Made by a program: the position numbers and the translations under genes
From: Vibrio sp. qd031
GTDB lineage: Bacteria; Pseudomonadota; Gammaproteobacteria; Enterobacterales; Vibrionaceae
Direction of reading: 5' to 3'
DNA length: 64,000 bases
Assembly: GCF_002100145.1 (NCBI RefSeq)
Contig: NZ_JXQD01000024.1
Coordinates: forward strand, 126,094 to 190,093
The notes under the pieces: model-generated
Told to the model about the DNA's origin: nothing
The model's input: the letters and a program-made list of their open reading frames with translations, nothing else
Database searches by the model: none
Shown: piece by piece, positions 31,601 through 40,007 of the stretch
Layout of the letters: every line of letters starts with the position of its first letter
Numbering within the stretch: position 1 is the stretch's first letter

Positions 31601-31683
31601 AAAACGGACACCATTCCCATCACTAGCAATGCCACCATAAAAATATTGGCCGCCAGTCGATGCTTAACAAAGTAATTAATCAT
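28624..31683 (-). CDS. RND efflux transporter, inner-membrane pump
   Basis: A 1,019-residue proton-driven RND family pump with the usual twelve helices in two repeats and two large periplasmic loops. The first helix begins MINYFVKHRLAANIF. The helix-4 proton relay Asp pair is in GIVVDDAIVVSE, near 380-392. The second repeat has GLAGIVVNDSIILIDR. It is of the AcrB/MexF-like superfamily but distant from AcrB. I start at ATG 31683; the open frame reaches a TTG at 31689. It lies 6 bases after the adaptor gene, so the two are one operon. No outer-membrane channel gene is present; a TolC homologue elsewhere would be needed. Substrates are unknown. Confidence 0.9.
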   Translation of the reverse strand: MINYFVKHRLAANIFMVALLVMGMVSVFRMPTKLLPDVQFPFMSFSIEWDGATSEIVLNDIAKELGKELKQIQGIKTVYATAYDDGMWMGAVASLNANLQGVKKDFQDALDNYDWPTDVDTPTLTVAQNNEPVGMVVLTMPGDINNLRTIVDNAVDDLNDLGLTDITVQGFPDTDILWKPTLDTWLSLYTTPQALSADLQQKTSRTGIGSTSTQSLEIGVSADRTAQINQLLFVNTPIYKLQPIEDLASGRGSFFYGEQPAIVLDIRRTSELGTLQAGELITQWQQEFTENMPQSIQVHPYLFAVDLFEGHVDLLLENAYLGLVLVLVSLLVLLNGRVAFWTAAGIPVALIGAFALIFYFDGNLTMFSIFALLIALGIVVDDAIVVSEQTLTNVDKGMEPEEAASQAASRMVAPITAASLTTIAAFAPLLFLPGAFGEIVRPIPLVMICVLAASLFECFFILPNHLNHSLSKNAGKTPSKFRTKIDNGFIWVREKLFRRFITWVVTHRKITISAALGLLVITGSLVMGNHVKINAELEIEGNELELTMTFYPDTSEESILIAANQAIETLEKIDAEQGPLLMDHLSERSVRGNRIKVYALLHDRNMRSLSNQQLAKVWVDALPANSDVDTVVTSADADSEGRGGINAKQVGFRIQGDNVDDLVNGLSDMRNEMSKLDYLDGLSDNIPRQIYRVTLEANVLAKEMGMDDNYLRSQVSSWLSDQSIVKVSRADSMSEFFIGVDDDDSRRLDFIERLPVLSPDGVYHSLGQLAEKTYKVTPENIKLENGIISLNLAAQLVDETLDINQIQREVQASIIEPIAAKYGLITKRSESNQELEEFTDALWFATPVALLLIYLTLAWVFQSWIWPVAVVVAIPFAITGAVLGHYIMGYDLTIMSALGLFGLAGIVVNDSIILIDRFRQLLDEMSDVREAVIEAACQRFRAVLLTTITTMVGLIPLLFESSVEAQIIKTMAISLVFGLAYGTVVVLVITPSLMTLVRRKPKIDSSEQQIKPTDIKAVA

Positions 31684-31689
31684 GCTCAA

Positions 31690-33009
31690 TTACCCTCGCC
31701 CAGGACCGTTACCACGGCTCCGTTCCATCTTCACGTTCTCAACTTCAACTTCGTCGGCCGTAGGCTTAACCGTGGTCACTTTAATGCCAGCGTAGAGTGG
31801 ACGTAATCGACTAGAAAGCAGTTTCGCGTTATCGGGTAGGGTTTCTGATGTGGCAACCCAGTACTCTTCACCGTTGACCTCTGTTGTTCCATGAAGCGTC
31901 ACCTGACTTTCTACTAGACGATATTGATGCAGTTCATCGCTGTCTGCGATGTCTTGTAAATAATAGACTCGATCGAAGTCATGCAATGCACGATCGGTGA
32001 TCAGAAAACTGTTTTCGACGGCGGGTGACACCCAGGAAGCATACACATAGTTGCCTAACAATCGCTCCTCTTGTTGAAAGCCAAACCAAACACGTTGGCC
32101 TGCCGAGTTTGCCATACGAACTGGGTCGGTATGTAGGCGACTATAGCGCACTCCAGCGTATTGAATTTCTGCGCCATCCTCTAACGCAAGTTCACTCGCA
32201 ACCAATGTTTTAAACAGCAATTCATTGCGGTCAAATAGCGTGAACAGAGACTGCCCCGCTCCCACTTGCTGCCCTACTTTTAAGTCTAAGTTGGCCACTT
32301 CACCATCAAAGTCAGCATGAAAACGGTGTTTCTCAATCATTGATTGCTGAGCTTCAATACTAATATCAAGCTGAGTCAAACTCGCCTGAGTTTGCTGACG
32401 TAACGCTTCATGGTTTCGGATGGTAAATTCTGCCTGCGCAACGCTTTGACTGCGAATATTGTATTCGTCTTCTTTCGCCTCTAGCTCGGTCTTTGCTGCT
32501 AGATTTTTACTGTCGAGCATTTGCATCCGCTCGAGAGATTTTTTCGCATTCTGAAGCTGCTTTTTACTGATTGAGAGCAGCTCTTTGTCCAGTGCTTGTT
32601 GGCGTATCATAATGCTTTGATTTGCAGCCAACTCCATACGCTGCGCCTGCAAACGACGCAATTCACGTTCGGCATCACTGCTGTCCAACGTAAGCAGCAA
32701 CTGACCTTGTTTTACTTTTTCACCTGGCTTCACATGAATATGCTGCACCTTGGCAGTCACCGTTGTCTGTACATCTAAATACAGCGCTGGCTCAACCAGT
32801 CCAATTGTGGGGTGCATTGGTTGCCAGTTGCCTTTTGTTGTGGCACTGGTTATCACAAACTTAGCCGCTGGCTCGCTTTTTTGACCGCGCCCTTTTTTCT
32901 GTTCATCTCCGTTCAACAGAAAATAACTAACACCGGCGGTGACTGCGATTACGGCTAATACGCCTAACGTGGTAACGATGGCGTGACGTCGCTTGAGTCG
33001 ACTTGACAT
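31690..33009 (-). CDS. RND efflux periplasmic adaptor (membrane fusion protein)
   Basis: A 439-residue HlyD/AcrA-type adaptor joining the inner-membrane pump to an outer-membrane channel. It has a basic N-terminus, one membrane helix (about 12-32), a biotinyl-lipoyl half-motif around VKPGEKVKQGQLLLTLDSSD, and a long coiled-coil hairpin (about 105-220, rich in Gln, Glu and Lys). The second lipoyl half DFDGEVANLDLKVGQQV and beta domains follow. The C-terminus is Arg/Gly-rich. I choose ATG 33009, with AAGGA 7 bases upstream, over the ATG at 33033, which has no ribosome site. It is anchored by its helix rather than by a lipid. Confidence 0.88.
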   Translation of the reverse strand: MSSRLKRRHAIVTTLGVLAVIAVTAGVSYFLLNGDEQKKGRGQKSEPAAKFVITSATTKGNWQPMHPTIGLVEPALYLDVQTTVTAKVQHIHVKPGEKVKQGQLLLTLDSSDAERELRRLQAQRMELAANQSIMIRQQALDKELLSISKKQLQNAKKSLERMQMLDSKNLAAKTELEAKEDEYNIRSQSVAQAEFTIRNHEALRQQTQASLTQLDISIEAQQSMIEKHRFHADFDGEVANLDLKVGQQVGAGQSLFTLFDRNELLFKTLVASELALEDGAEIQYAGVRYSRLHTDPVRMANSAGQRVWFGFQQEERLLGNYVYASWVSPAVENSFLITDRALHDFDRVYYLQDIADSDELHQYRLVESQVTLHGTTEVNGEEYWVATSETLPDNAKLLSSRLRPLYAGIKVTTVKPTADEVEVENVKMERSRGNGPGRG

Positions 33010-33076
33010 GCTTATATCCTTGTCCTTGGCCATACAACGGTGAACTGAGTACCGTAAAGGCCTTGCATATGTGATT

Positions 33077-33092
33077 TTATACTAATGTATAC
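33077..33092. promoter_or_regulatory. Inverted repeat upstream of the RND operon, candidate operator
   Basis: TTATAC-TAAT-GTATAC pairs at five of six positions per arm. It lies about 70 bases upstream of the adaptor start and overlaps AT-rich -10-like sequence. Short palindromes here are typical of TetR-type repressor sites, but no regulator gene is adjacent. Confidence 0.3.
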
Positions 33093-33312
33093 GGAATGCT
33101 CTGGAAGGAGGTTGAAAAGGAATCAAAAGGATCGTCAAACTTTCCTGCCCAGTATGATTGCAACGCCTTCCTAGAGTTGATAACTACTTGTTTCCATTGC
33201 TTATACTATCGGTATGTCATGGCAAGTAAATGAAGCATTAGGCGCATTTACATAGCTTTACATTGATTGCGATCGCCGTCACTTTCCGACGTATGGTTAG
33301 CCTTAAACGGAA

Positions 33313-33344
33313 AAGGCTTCGTAACATTGCTGTGACGAAGCCTT
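33313..33344 (-). terminator. Terminator of the lpxK-ycaR-kdsB operon
   Basis: AAGGCTTCGT pairs perfectly with ACGAAGCCTT. On the minus strand the stem is followed by TTTTCC, fitting the end of the leftward operon. Confidence 0.7.
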
Positions 33345-33363
33345 AACAGATAAAACGAAGCCA

Positions 33364-34116
33364 TTATCTACTGGCGAGCAAATGACGAACGTGTTCGAGA
33401 TCGTCTGCCGTATCCACGCCAGGCGGCGGGGCAATTTCGGCCATTTCTATATGGATGCGTTCTCCATACCACAGCACTCTAAGTTGCTCTAGGCTTTCTA
33501 TTTTTTCGAGTTGAGAAGGCTCCCAACTTACGTAACGCTCAATAAACCCTGCGCGATATGCGTAGATACCAATATGGCGCATGAGCGGCTGTTGCAATGG
33601 CGCAGGCCCTTTTGAAAAGGTATCCCTATCCCACGGGATCGTCGCTCGGCTAAAATAGAGTGCATACCCATTGGCGTCGGCAACGACCTTAACCGCATTA
33701 GGGTTAAAGGCCTCTTCTTCAGACTCTATTGCAACGCCCAATGTGGCCATTGGTGCTCGCGCTTGCGCGAGGTTATTGGCAACTTGTGCAATAATTTGCG
33801 GAGGAATCAGCGGTTCGTCACCCTGAACATTAACCACAATATGGTCCGCAGGAATGGCTAATTTGTTCACCACTTCAGCTAGGCGCTCGGTTCCGGACTC
33901 ATGTTTGTCTGAGGTAATACACACCTCACCGCCAAAACCTTCAACAACTTCTGCAATACGCTTGTCATCTGTCGCGACAACCACTCGCTCGGCTCCAGCC
34001 TGTAGAGCCTGCTGGTGAACCCATTCCACCATAGGTTTGCCCGCAATGTCTGCCAACGGCTTACCCGGTAGCCTGCTCGACTGATAACGCGCTGGGATTA
34101 TGACGGTAAAGCTCAT
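33364..34116 (-). CDS. kdsB: CMP-KDO synthetase KdsB
   Basis: KdsB (3-deoxy-manno-octulosonate cytidylyltransferase) activates KDO with CTP for transfer to lipid A in the cytoplasm. The 250-residue protein begins with the nucleotidyltransferase motif [15 protein letters not shown]. It has VATDD near 48-52, SGTERLAEV near 75-83 and the metal site [11 protein letters not shown] near 98-108. The ATG overlaps the ycaR-like stop codon by one base (TAATG), so translation is coupled. It is the last gene of the msbA-lpxK-ycaR-kdsB run, the same order as in E. coli. Confidence 0.96.
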   Translation of the reverse strand: MSFTVIIPARYQSSRLPGKPLADIAGKPMVEWVHQQALQAGAERVVVATDDKRIAEVVEGFGGEVCITSDKHESGTERLAEVVNKLAIPADHIVVNVQGDEPLIPPQIIAQVANNLAQARAPMATLGVAIESEEEAFNPNAVKVVADANGYALYFSRATIPWDRDTFSKGPAPLQQPLMRHIGIYAYRAGFIERYVSWEPSQLEKIESLEQLRVLWYGERIHIEMAEIAPPPGVDTADDLEHVRHLLASR

Positions 34117-34295
34117 TACTTGCCCTCTTCTAAAGACATTAACCTTGCCTCAGGCTCCAACAACACAGGAATACCCTCTTTGATTGGGTACGCTAAACGG
34201 TCAAACTTACAGATTAACTCTTGCTTATCTTTATCGTAGGTAAGCTTTCCTTTGCACATTGGGCAAGCGACAATTTCTAATAATCTATGATCCAT
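34116..34295 (-). CDS. ycaR: Trm112-like small protein YcaR (UPF0434)
   Basis: A 59-residue protein that is easy to miss. It begins [18 protein letters not shown] and ends SLEEGK. It keeps a CxxC zinc-ribbon pair (Cys11, Cys14) and a later single Cys near 30, the pattern of the Trm112-like family. In E. coli ycaR has the same place between lpxK and kdsB. Its function is unknown; Trm112 proteins in other kingdoms activate methyltransferases. Its start overlaps the end of lpxK by 11 bases and its stop overlaps the kdsB ATG by one base. Confidence 0.92.
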   Translation of the reverse strand: MDHRLLEIVACPMCKGKLTYDKDKQELICKFDRLAYPIKEGIPVLLEPEARLMSLEEGK

Positions 34296-35289
34296 ATCTG
34301 TTCAATACCTGTTGTAAATGTTGAGTGAGCGACTGCATCGCTTTAGGGTCTAATTGGGCATCAACGGGTAAGTACCACCAGTTATCATGCGCAAAACCTG
34401 CGCATTTCACGGCGTCTTTCTCTGTCATTATAAGCGTTTGACCTTGTGCCACTAAGCTTACCAAATCCTGTTCGTTAATGGGCGAATGATCGCTAAAACC
34501 GTGTTCGGACACCAGATCGCAGTCCAATTGACGAAGGGTGTTAAAAAATCGGGGAGGATGCCCAATCCCTGCTATAGCAACGCATTGAGACAATTGGGAA
34601 ACCGAGGCTCTTTCGCCAGTCACCAAGTTCACGGCTAAATTTGGCGTCAATTGCATGCTGTGCTCAGACGGTTCGCTAGATTCACCATTTGCAATAATAA
34701 AGTCGACATCCGCAAGTCGTGCAACCGATTCTCGTAGCGGCCCAAGAGGCAGTAACTGCTCATTACCAAATCGACGCTCACCATCAATGATCACCAGCTC
34801 CAGATCACGTTGAAGCGCGTAATGCTGTAAGCCGTCATCGGTGACAACAATATCTACGTTTTGTGGCAGCAACGCTTGTACTGCATTAGACCTGTTAGGA
34901 TCAACTGCGACTGGCACACCCGTTCTTTGGGCAATAAGTTTTGGTTCATCCCCACATTCTATGGCATCGGTATCGCCATTCACTAACAGCGGATAGGCCT
35001 TCGCTTTACCACCATAACCACGCGACACAACGCCGGGTTTACAGCCCATCTCTTTGAGCATTTCAATCAGCAGGACAACCACTGGCGTCTTACCATTACC
35101 GCCTACGGATATATTGCCGACAACGACGATAGGGATAGGCGCTCGATAGCTGACTTTTCGGCCCAATAGATAGGCATTTTTCCTGCGTTGCGCTAACCAC
35201 CCAAACAAGAGACTAGCGGGCTTAAGCAGCGGCCAGAGGACAATGCCCATCCAGTGCTGCTTAAACCAGATCTTCTCTATCAGTGTCAT
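34285..35289 (-). CDS. lpxK: Tetraacyldisaccharide 4'-kinase LpxK
   Basis: LpxK phosphorylates the 4' position of the lipid A disaccharide with ATP at the inner face of the inner membrane, giving lipid IVA. The 334-residue protein has an N-terminal membrane-binding helix region (about 1-35) and the P-loop [13 protein letters not shown] near 57-69. [10 protein letters not shown], with the catalytic Asp, lies near 143-152. Its start overlaps the msbA stop by four bases (ATGA), and ycaR starts inside its 3' end. The operon therefore joins lipid A phosphorylation, KDO activation and export. Confidence 0.95.
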   Translation of the reverse strand: MTLIEKIWFKQHWMGIVLWPLLKPASLLFGWLAQRRKNAYLLGRKVSYRAPIPIVVVGNISVGGNGKTPVVVLLIEMLKEMGCKPGVVSRGYGGKAKAYPLLVNGDTDAIECGDEPKLIAQRTGVPVAVDPNRSNAVQALLPQNVDIVVTDDGLQHYALQRDLELVIIDGERRFGNEQLLPLGPLRESVARLADVDFIIANGESSEPSEHSMQLTPNLAVNLVTGERASVSQLSQCVAIAGIGHPPRFFNTLRQLDCDLVSEHGFSDHSPINEQDLVSLVAQGQTLIMTEKDAVKCAGFAHDNWWYLPVDAQLDPKAMQSLTQHLQQVLNRYGS

Positions 35290-37037
35290 GAGTCACCAAA
35301 TTGAATTTTGTGCAATTGCGCGTAGGCTGAACCTTTTTCAATCAGTTGCTCGTGAGTGCCGCGCTCAATAATTTCGCCCTCATCCACCACTAATATTTGA
35401 TCCGCACTTTCTATCGTTGATAAGCGGTGAGCAATGACCAATACCGTTTTGTCTTTTTGCAACTCATCTAATGCCGCTTGTATCGCACGCTCAGATTCAG
35501 TATCCAGTGCAGAGGTTGCCTCATCTAGAATTAACACCGGTGCATCGCGCAGCAACGCTCGGGCTATCGCAATACGTTGACGTTGACCACCGGATAAGTT
35601 CGCGCCGTTTTCACCGATGATGGTATCAAGCCCATCTTCAAACCCTGAAATAAACTCCATGGCATGTGCGAGCTCAGCCGCATGTTCAATCTGTTCACGG
35701 CTGTACACTTCGGTTGCCGCATACGCAATATTGTTGGCGATGGTGTCATTAAATAAATGAACGTTTTGCGAAACCAACGCAAACTGCTGCCTTAGATTGG
35801 CCAGTTTGTACTGTTCGATGGCACGGTTATCAAGCAGTATTGAGCCACTGTCCACATCGTAAAAACGGGTAAATAGATTAGCGATGGTACTTTTGCCCGA
35901 TCCTGAGCGTCCAACCAGTGCCACTGTTTTTCCTATCGGGATATCAAAACTCACTCCATTAAGCGCTGGCTTTTCTTTACCTTTGTAGGTAAATACCACA
36001 TCTTTGACTTCAACATGCCCTTTCGCGCGATCAACGCTGTAGTCCCCGTCGTCTTTTTCTGCTTCCAGCTCCATCAACCCTAACAAGGTTTGCGTTGCCG
36101 CCATACCGCGCTGGAAATCAGAAGTCACACTGGTGAGCGCGCGTAGTGGTCTCATTAGGCCAAACATCGCTGAGAAGATCACCGTAAAGGTACCTGGAGA
36201 CAGTTCCGCCCTAATTTGGTCCAAACTGGCAAGATAAAGCACGGCCACTAACGCCAATGAAGCAATAAGCTGTACAATTGGGTTTGCTGCGGCTTGGGCT
36301 GTAACCATTTTCATGGTTTGCTGACGCATTTTGTTGCTCACGCTATCGAAGCGTTCTTTCTCAACTTCCTGCCCACCATAGCTCAATACGACTTTATGAC
36401 CCTTAAGCATCTGCTCAGCGGACGAGGTCACAACCCCCATCGCATCTTGCATGTTTTTACTGATCTTTCTAAAGCGAACAGAAACGATGCTAATCGCCCA
36501 AGACACAAAAGGAGCCACCAACAATAGCACCAAAGATAGCTGCCAACTGTTGTAAAACATCAGGCCAAGTAGAGCAATAATACTTACCCCTTCACGAACA
36601 ATACTCACCAAAGCTTTACTGGTTGCAGAGGCAACCTGCTCAGAATCGTATGTGATCCGAGACAGCAACCCACCAGTAGACTCTTTATCAAAAAACGTAA
36701 CCGGCATACTCATGAAGTGGTTGAAAATACGACGACGCATTAACATCACTACATTACCCGATACCCAACTCAAACAATACGCCGATATAAAACCACTTAG
36801 CCCTCTGATGGCCATCATGCCAAAGATGATAAACGGCAATGTTTTAAGAAAATTGGATTCTGCGTCACCAAAGCCCTCATCCAGAAGAGGCTTAAGGAGA
36901 GAGATCATGTAAGTATCTGCAAGAGCGTTTACAATTAAAGCGATACTTGCGACGACCAATCCAGCTTTATATAAACGGATAAAACTCCACAGACGCTTGA
37001 ATGTATGCCAAGTGGTTTCGTTTTGATCTGTACTCAT
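35286..37037 (-). CDS. msbA: Lipid A export ATP-binding/permease protein MsbA
   Basis: MsbA flips core-lipid A across the inner membrane. The 583-residue half-transporter has six membrane helices (about 20-320) and an ATPase domain. Walker [10 protein letters not shown] is near 377-385, the signature LSGGQRQR near 484, and Walker [12 protein letters not shown] is followed by the H-loop IAHRLSTI. Its length matches E. coli MsbA (582). It lies 43 bases after comEC on the same strand and overlaps lpxK, as in the widespread comEC-msbA-lpxK order. Confidence 0.96.
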   Translation of the reverse strand: MSTDQNETTWHTFKRLWSFIRLYKAGLVVASIALIVNALADTYMISLLKPLLDEGFGDAESNFLKTLPFIIFGMMAIRGLSGFISAYCLSWVSGNVVMLMRRRIFNHFMSMPVTFFDKESTGGLLSRITYDSEQVASATSKALVSIVREGVSIIALLGLMFYNSWQLSLVLLLVAPFVSWAISIVSVRFRKISKNMQDAMGVVTSSAEQMLKGHKVVLSYGGQEVEKERFDSVSNKMRQQTMKMVTAQAAANPIVQLIASLALVAVLYLASLDQIRAELSPGTFTVIFSAMFGLMRPLRALTSVTSDFQRGMAATQTLLGLMELEAEKDDGDYSVDRAKGHVEVKDVVFTYKGKEKPALNGVSFDIPIGKTVALVGRSGSGKSTIANLFTRFYDVDSGSILLDNRAIEQYKLANLRQQFALVSQNVHLFNDTIANNIAYAATEVYSREQIEHAAELAHAMEFISGFEDGLDTIIGENGANLSGGQRQRIAIARALLRDAPVLILDEATSALDTESERAIQAALDELQKDKTVLVIAHRLSTIESADQILVVDEGEIIERGTHEQLIEKGSAYAQLHKIQFGDS

Positions 37038-37080
37038 AGGAAGGCTTTATTTAATAGTTAGTTACTTAATATTCTACTCG

Positions 37081-39399
37081 TTATTGCGACAACTGCCTAT
37101 AGCAAGAAGCAACACTTTGCACCGACTGGTTGCGCAATAAACCGCGATACCAAGCTTGATGGTCTCGCTGACTGCTTGATTCCCACAACCAATGATCGCC
37201 AACTTGAGTGCCGCGCAGTGTGATTGCACCGCAAGTACCCGTATCAAACCAGCGAGTGCCGTGATTTTGATATCGCTGTTTTATCGACGCTTTAGGCAAT
37301 CCCCATCGGCCGTTGAAGTCAGTGCCCGCAACGCTCCATGTTGGGTTAACCCAGCGCAATAATTTTTCTGTTGAGGAACTTTCACTGCCGTGGTGTGGCA
37401 CACTTAATATGTCCGACTCTAACTGGATTGATGTACTGCGTTGCATTAACAAATATTCCGCCAGTTTGTCGATATCACCTGTAAGCAAAATTCGGTGTTT
37501 GCCCACAGAAATTCGAACGACGCACGAATCTGGGTTATACGCTCTCACTTTTGTCATTGTTGGCCAAACAACGTCAATATCTGTGTTTCCGATGCGCTTA
37601 TTTATACCTTCAACGCAAGGAGACCTGCCCACCATGACACTGGGTGACAGCACTCGGTCAGGCTTAATCTTTTCGATGATTTGTTCAGCCCCTGCAGAAT
37701 GGTCAGCATCATCGTGACTCACAATGAGCCAAACAGGTTTATGGCGAGGCTGTGTATGCGCAAAAGGTATGATCACCGAATCAGCATAACTGCCTTTTTG
37801 CCAAGCATTACCTGTGTCATAAAGTACTAATATGTCGTCAGTCACAACAGCCACCGCCAAGCCATGGCCAACATCAAATACAGTTACACTCATCAACGTA
37901 TTGACCTCGGCCGAGCGATTAAGTAAGCAGCATAACCAGACTATTGCCACCGAGGGTGTAGCGAGTCGGTAACTTAACCCATACACCACGGCAGAAATGG
38001 GTAAAAGTGGCGACAAAGGTACCCACCACCCCACAGGCACCCACCAAATTACGTGTTGCAGTAAGGCTAAACACCTATCGGTTAGGATCAAAAACCAATT
38101 CAAGATGGTAAGCGCAAGGTCAGCGAATAAACCCATTTCAACCAACGTCAGTGGTACTAACAATAGCGACCCGAGCAACAAAGGCATCAATACAGCACTG
38201 AGCAATGGCACCGCAAATAAGTTAGTGATAATCCCGGTTATGCTTGCACCACCAAACCCTAGCAGGCTTAACGGCATTAAACCGAGTACAAGGCAAAGCT
38301 GTAATCGGAGTAAACTATGGAAATAAGAAGGCTTAACCCAAAATGAGCGGCTAAGTATCATCAACCAAACCGCGCCAAAAGAAAGCCAAATGGTGCTTCC
38401 CAACACTTCGCTAGGGCGCCATATCACCACAACATAAAAAAGTAGCTCTAAGGCTCGTAGTAGGGGCAGTTTTAACCTAATCAAACGCCAAAGTACAATG
38501 ACCAGCAATGCTAAAACAGCGCGCTGTGTGGGTAACGTAAGTCCAGAGACATAACCTAGACAAACCGCAACCACAAAGCCCACCAAATACGGTGTCCAAT
38601 TTGGAACACGACACAGCGGTACAATACACCACGCAATGTAATACCCTGTGCCAAACGCTAAACCGATATGTAAACCGGATATAGCAAATAGATGGGACAA
38701 ACCGTGTTTCGTTATACGATCCCAATTATCGCTAGCAATATCACCTCGAACACCGAATAAAAGCGCCTTCATCAGTGCGTGATGGGTAAAATACTCGCTG
38801 AGTTGAGTAAATGTAGCAAACAACCTGGAGCGAGGGCTTCCCCACTGCATCAATCGCATTGGCTCACTATCGTTAACCACAAATTTAGCAACGATTTGTT
38901 TCTGAAATGCAGTGCGCTCACGGTCAAAGCCTGTCGTATTAAGCACACCTACTATGGGTCTAAATTCCCCAGTTAGAGTCCACACCTCATCCATATCGAA
39001 CAGGTTTTGGCCAGAAGTAAGCTCCACAGTAAACTGCTGCCACCATGAAAGAGAGTCTCCGCCTATGGCAACCACCGTGACGAGACCTGAGACGCCATGC
39101 AGATTCTGCTTAAAATAGCTGTCAATTTCTACGGTTATGGTAATATTCCTATCCGAATTTGATGCTTGATGACTGTGGCGTTTAAAATGAATTGACTGTG
39201 TTAATGCGCTGCATATTGCTAAAACAATGGCAGTAATTAATATGCGTTCCCACGGGTCCTTCATGCACAAAAACAACATTATCCAAATGGCTAATAAGGG
39301 AAATAGCCAGTAGACGTTAGGGACAGCAGGAGTGAAATAAACTCCTACAATCGATAATGCAAAAAACACTCTACTTAGGTTGCTAGATACAAGAGTCAT
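37081..39399 (-). CDS. comEC: ComEC/Rec2 family DNA uptake channel
   Basis: ComEC moves single-stranded DNA across the inner membrane during natural transformation, which Vibrio performs on chitin. The protein of about 772 residues has N-terminal helices, the OB-like DUF4131 region (about 85-190), the competence domain with HLFAISGLHIG near 230, many helices to about 500, and a C-terminal metallo-beta-lactamase domain with SHDDADHSAGA near 565 and a later HHG motif. The start is uncertain: ATG 39399 has GGGAAA only 3 bases away, and the frame continues to GTG 39423, inside the divergent gene. V. cholerae needs ComEC for uptake, so this supports competence. Confidence 0.92.
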   Translation of the reverse strand: MTLVSSNLSRVFFALSIVGVYFTPAVPNVYWLFPLLAIWIMLFLCMKDPWERILITAIVLAICSALTQSIHFKRHSHQASNSDRNITITVEIDSYFKQNLHGVSGLVTVVAIGGDSLSWWQQFTVELTSGQNLFDMDEVWTLTGEFRPIVGVLNTTGFDRERTAFQKQIVAKFVVNDSEPMRLMQWGSPRSRLFATFTQLSEYFTHHALMKALLFGVRGDIASDNWDRITKHGLSHLFAISGLHIGLAFGTGYYIAWCIVPLCRVPNWTPYLVGFVVAVCLGYVSGLTLPTQRAVLALLVIVLWRLIRLKLPLLRALELLFYVVVIWRPSEVLGSTIWLSFGAVWLMILSRSFWVKPSYFHSLLRLQLCLVLGLMPLSLLGFGGASITGIITNLFAVPLLSAVLMPLLLGSLLLVPLTLVEMGLFADLALTILNWFLILTDRCLALLQHVIWWVPVGWWVPLSPLLPISAVVYGLSYRLATPSVAIVWLCCLLNRSAEVNTLMSVTVFDVGHGLAVAVVTDDILVLYDTGNAWQKGSYADSVIIPFAHTQPRHKPVWLIVSHDDADHSAGAEQIIEKIKPDRVLSPSVMVGRSPCVEGINKRIGNTDIDVVWPTMTKVRAYNPDSCVVRISVGKHRILLTGDIDKLAEYLLMQRSTSIQLESDILSVPHHGSESSSTEKLLRWVNPTWSVAGTDFNGRWGLPKASIKQRYQNHGTRWFDTGTCGAITLRGTQVGDHWLWESSSQRDHQAWYRGLLRNQSVQSVASCYRQLSQ

Positions 39400-39407
39400 T
39401 TTCCCAA

Positions 39408-39947
39408 ATGCCAAGAAAAACACTGAAACGATTTATGCCAAACCACGAACTCATTAAGCGCCAAAAGGCGCTTAAAGTATTTGGGGACGTGCTATATAAC
39501 CCTAACCTATGGGTACTGAATCGACGTTCAGCATCGGGGGCGTTCGCTGTCGGGTTGTTCATGTGTTTTGTACCTCTCCCTAGTCAGATGATATTTTCCG
39601 CAGCTATGGCGATCATTCTTGGCGTAAATCTACCTCTAGCGGTGGCTTTAGTGTGGATCAGCAACCCCATCACCATGCCGGTTATGTTCTATCTGGCCTA
39701 TAAAGTAGGGGCTTGGGTGATGCAAACCCCTCATCAAGAGTTTCGGTTCGAACTCTCTTGGCACTTCTTGATTGAACAAACGACAACCATCGGCCCTCCG
39801 TTTTTATTGGGTTGCGCGATCTGTGGCCTGCTGTTTGGTGCCATGGGCTATTTTGGTATTCGAGGTGTGTGGCGCTACTCAGTAGTTCGAAGCTGGAAAA
39901 AACGCCCTGCATGGCAACGAAAGCACTTTAAAATAAAACGTAAATAG
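39408..39947 (+). CDS. DUF2062 domain membrane protein
   Basis: A 179-residue membrane protein of the DUF2062 family. It has a basic N-terminus, the typical RRSASGAFAVGLFMCFVPLPSQ segment near 39-60, about three hydrophobic helices, a small amphipathic loop and a basic C-terminus ending KIKRK. The family's function is unknown. It is divergent from comEC, with starts only about 8 bases apart, so promoters and ribosome sites of one gene must lie inside the other. Confidence 0.85.
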   Translation: MPRKTLKRFMPNHELIKRQKALKVFGDVLYNPNLWVLNRRSASGAFAVGLFMCFVPLPSQMIFSAAMAIILGVNLPLAVALVWISNPITMPVMFYLAYKVGAWVMQTPHQEFRFELSWHFLIEQTTTIGPPFLLGCAICGLLFGAMGYFGIRGVWRYSVVRSWKKRPAWQRKHFKIKRK

Positions 39948-39963
39948 CCGTTGAGACAGACAC

Positions 39964-39991
39964 AAAAAAAGGACCCAATGGGTCCTTTTTT
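39964..39991. terminator. Bidirectional terminator between DUF2062 gene and lolE
   Basis: AAAAAGGACCC pairs perfectly with GGGTCCTTTTT around AAT, with A and T runs on the two sides. It serves both converging genes. Confidence 0.92.
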
Positions 39992-40007
39992 CATACTGTT
40001 TTAACCG

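Larger units (their letters stand above)
33010..33363. other. Intergenic region between the RND operon and kdsB
   Basis: About 350 bases. It holds the RND operon promoter region, with an imperfect inverted repeat at 33077-33092, and the kdsB terminator at 33313-33344. No credible ORF was seen. Confidence 0.55.
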
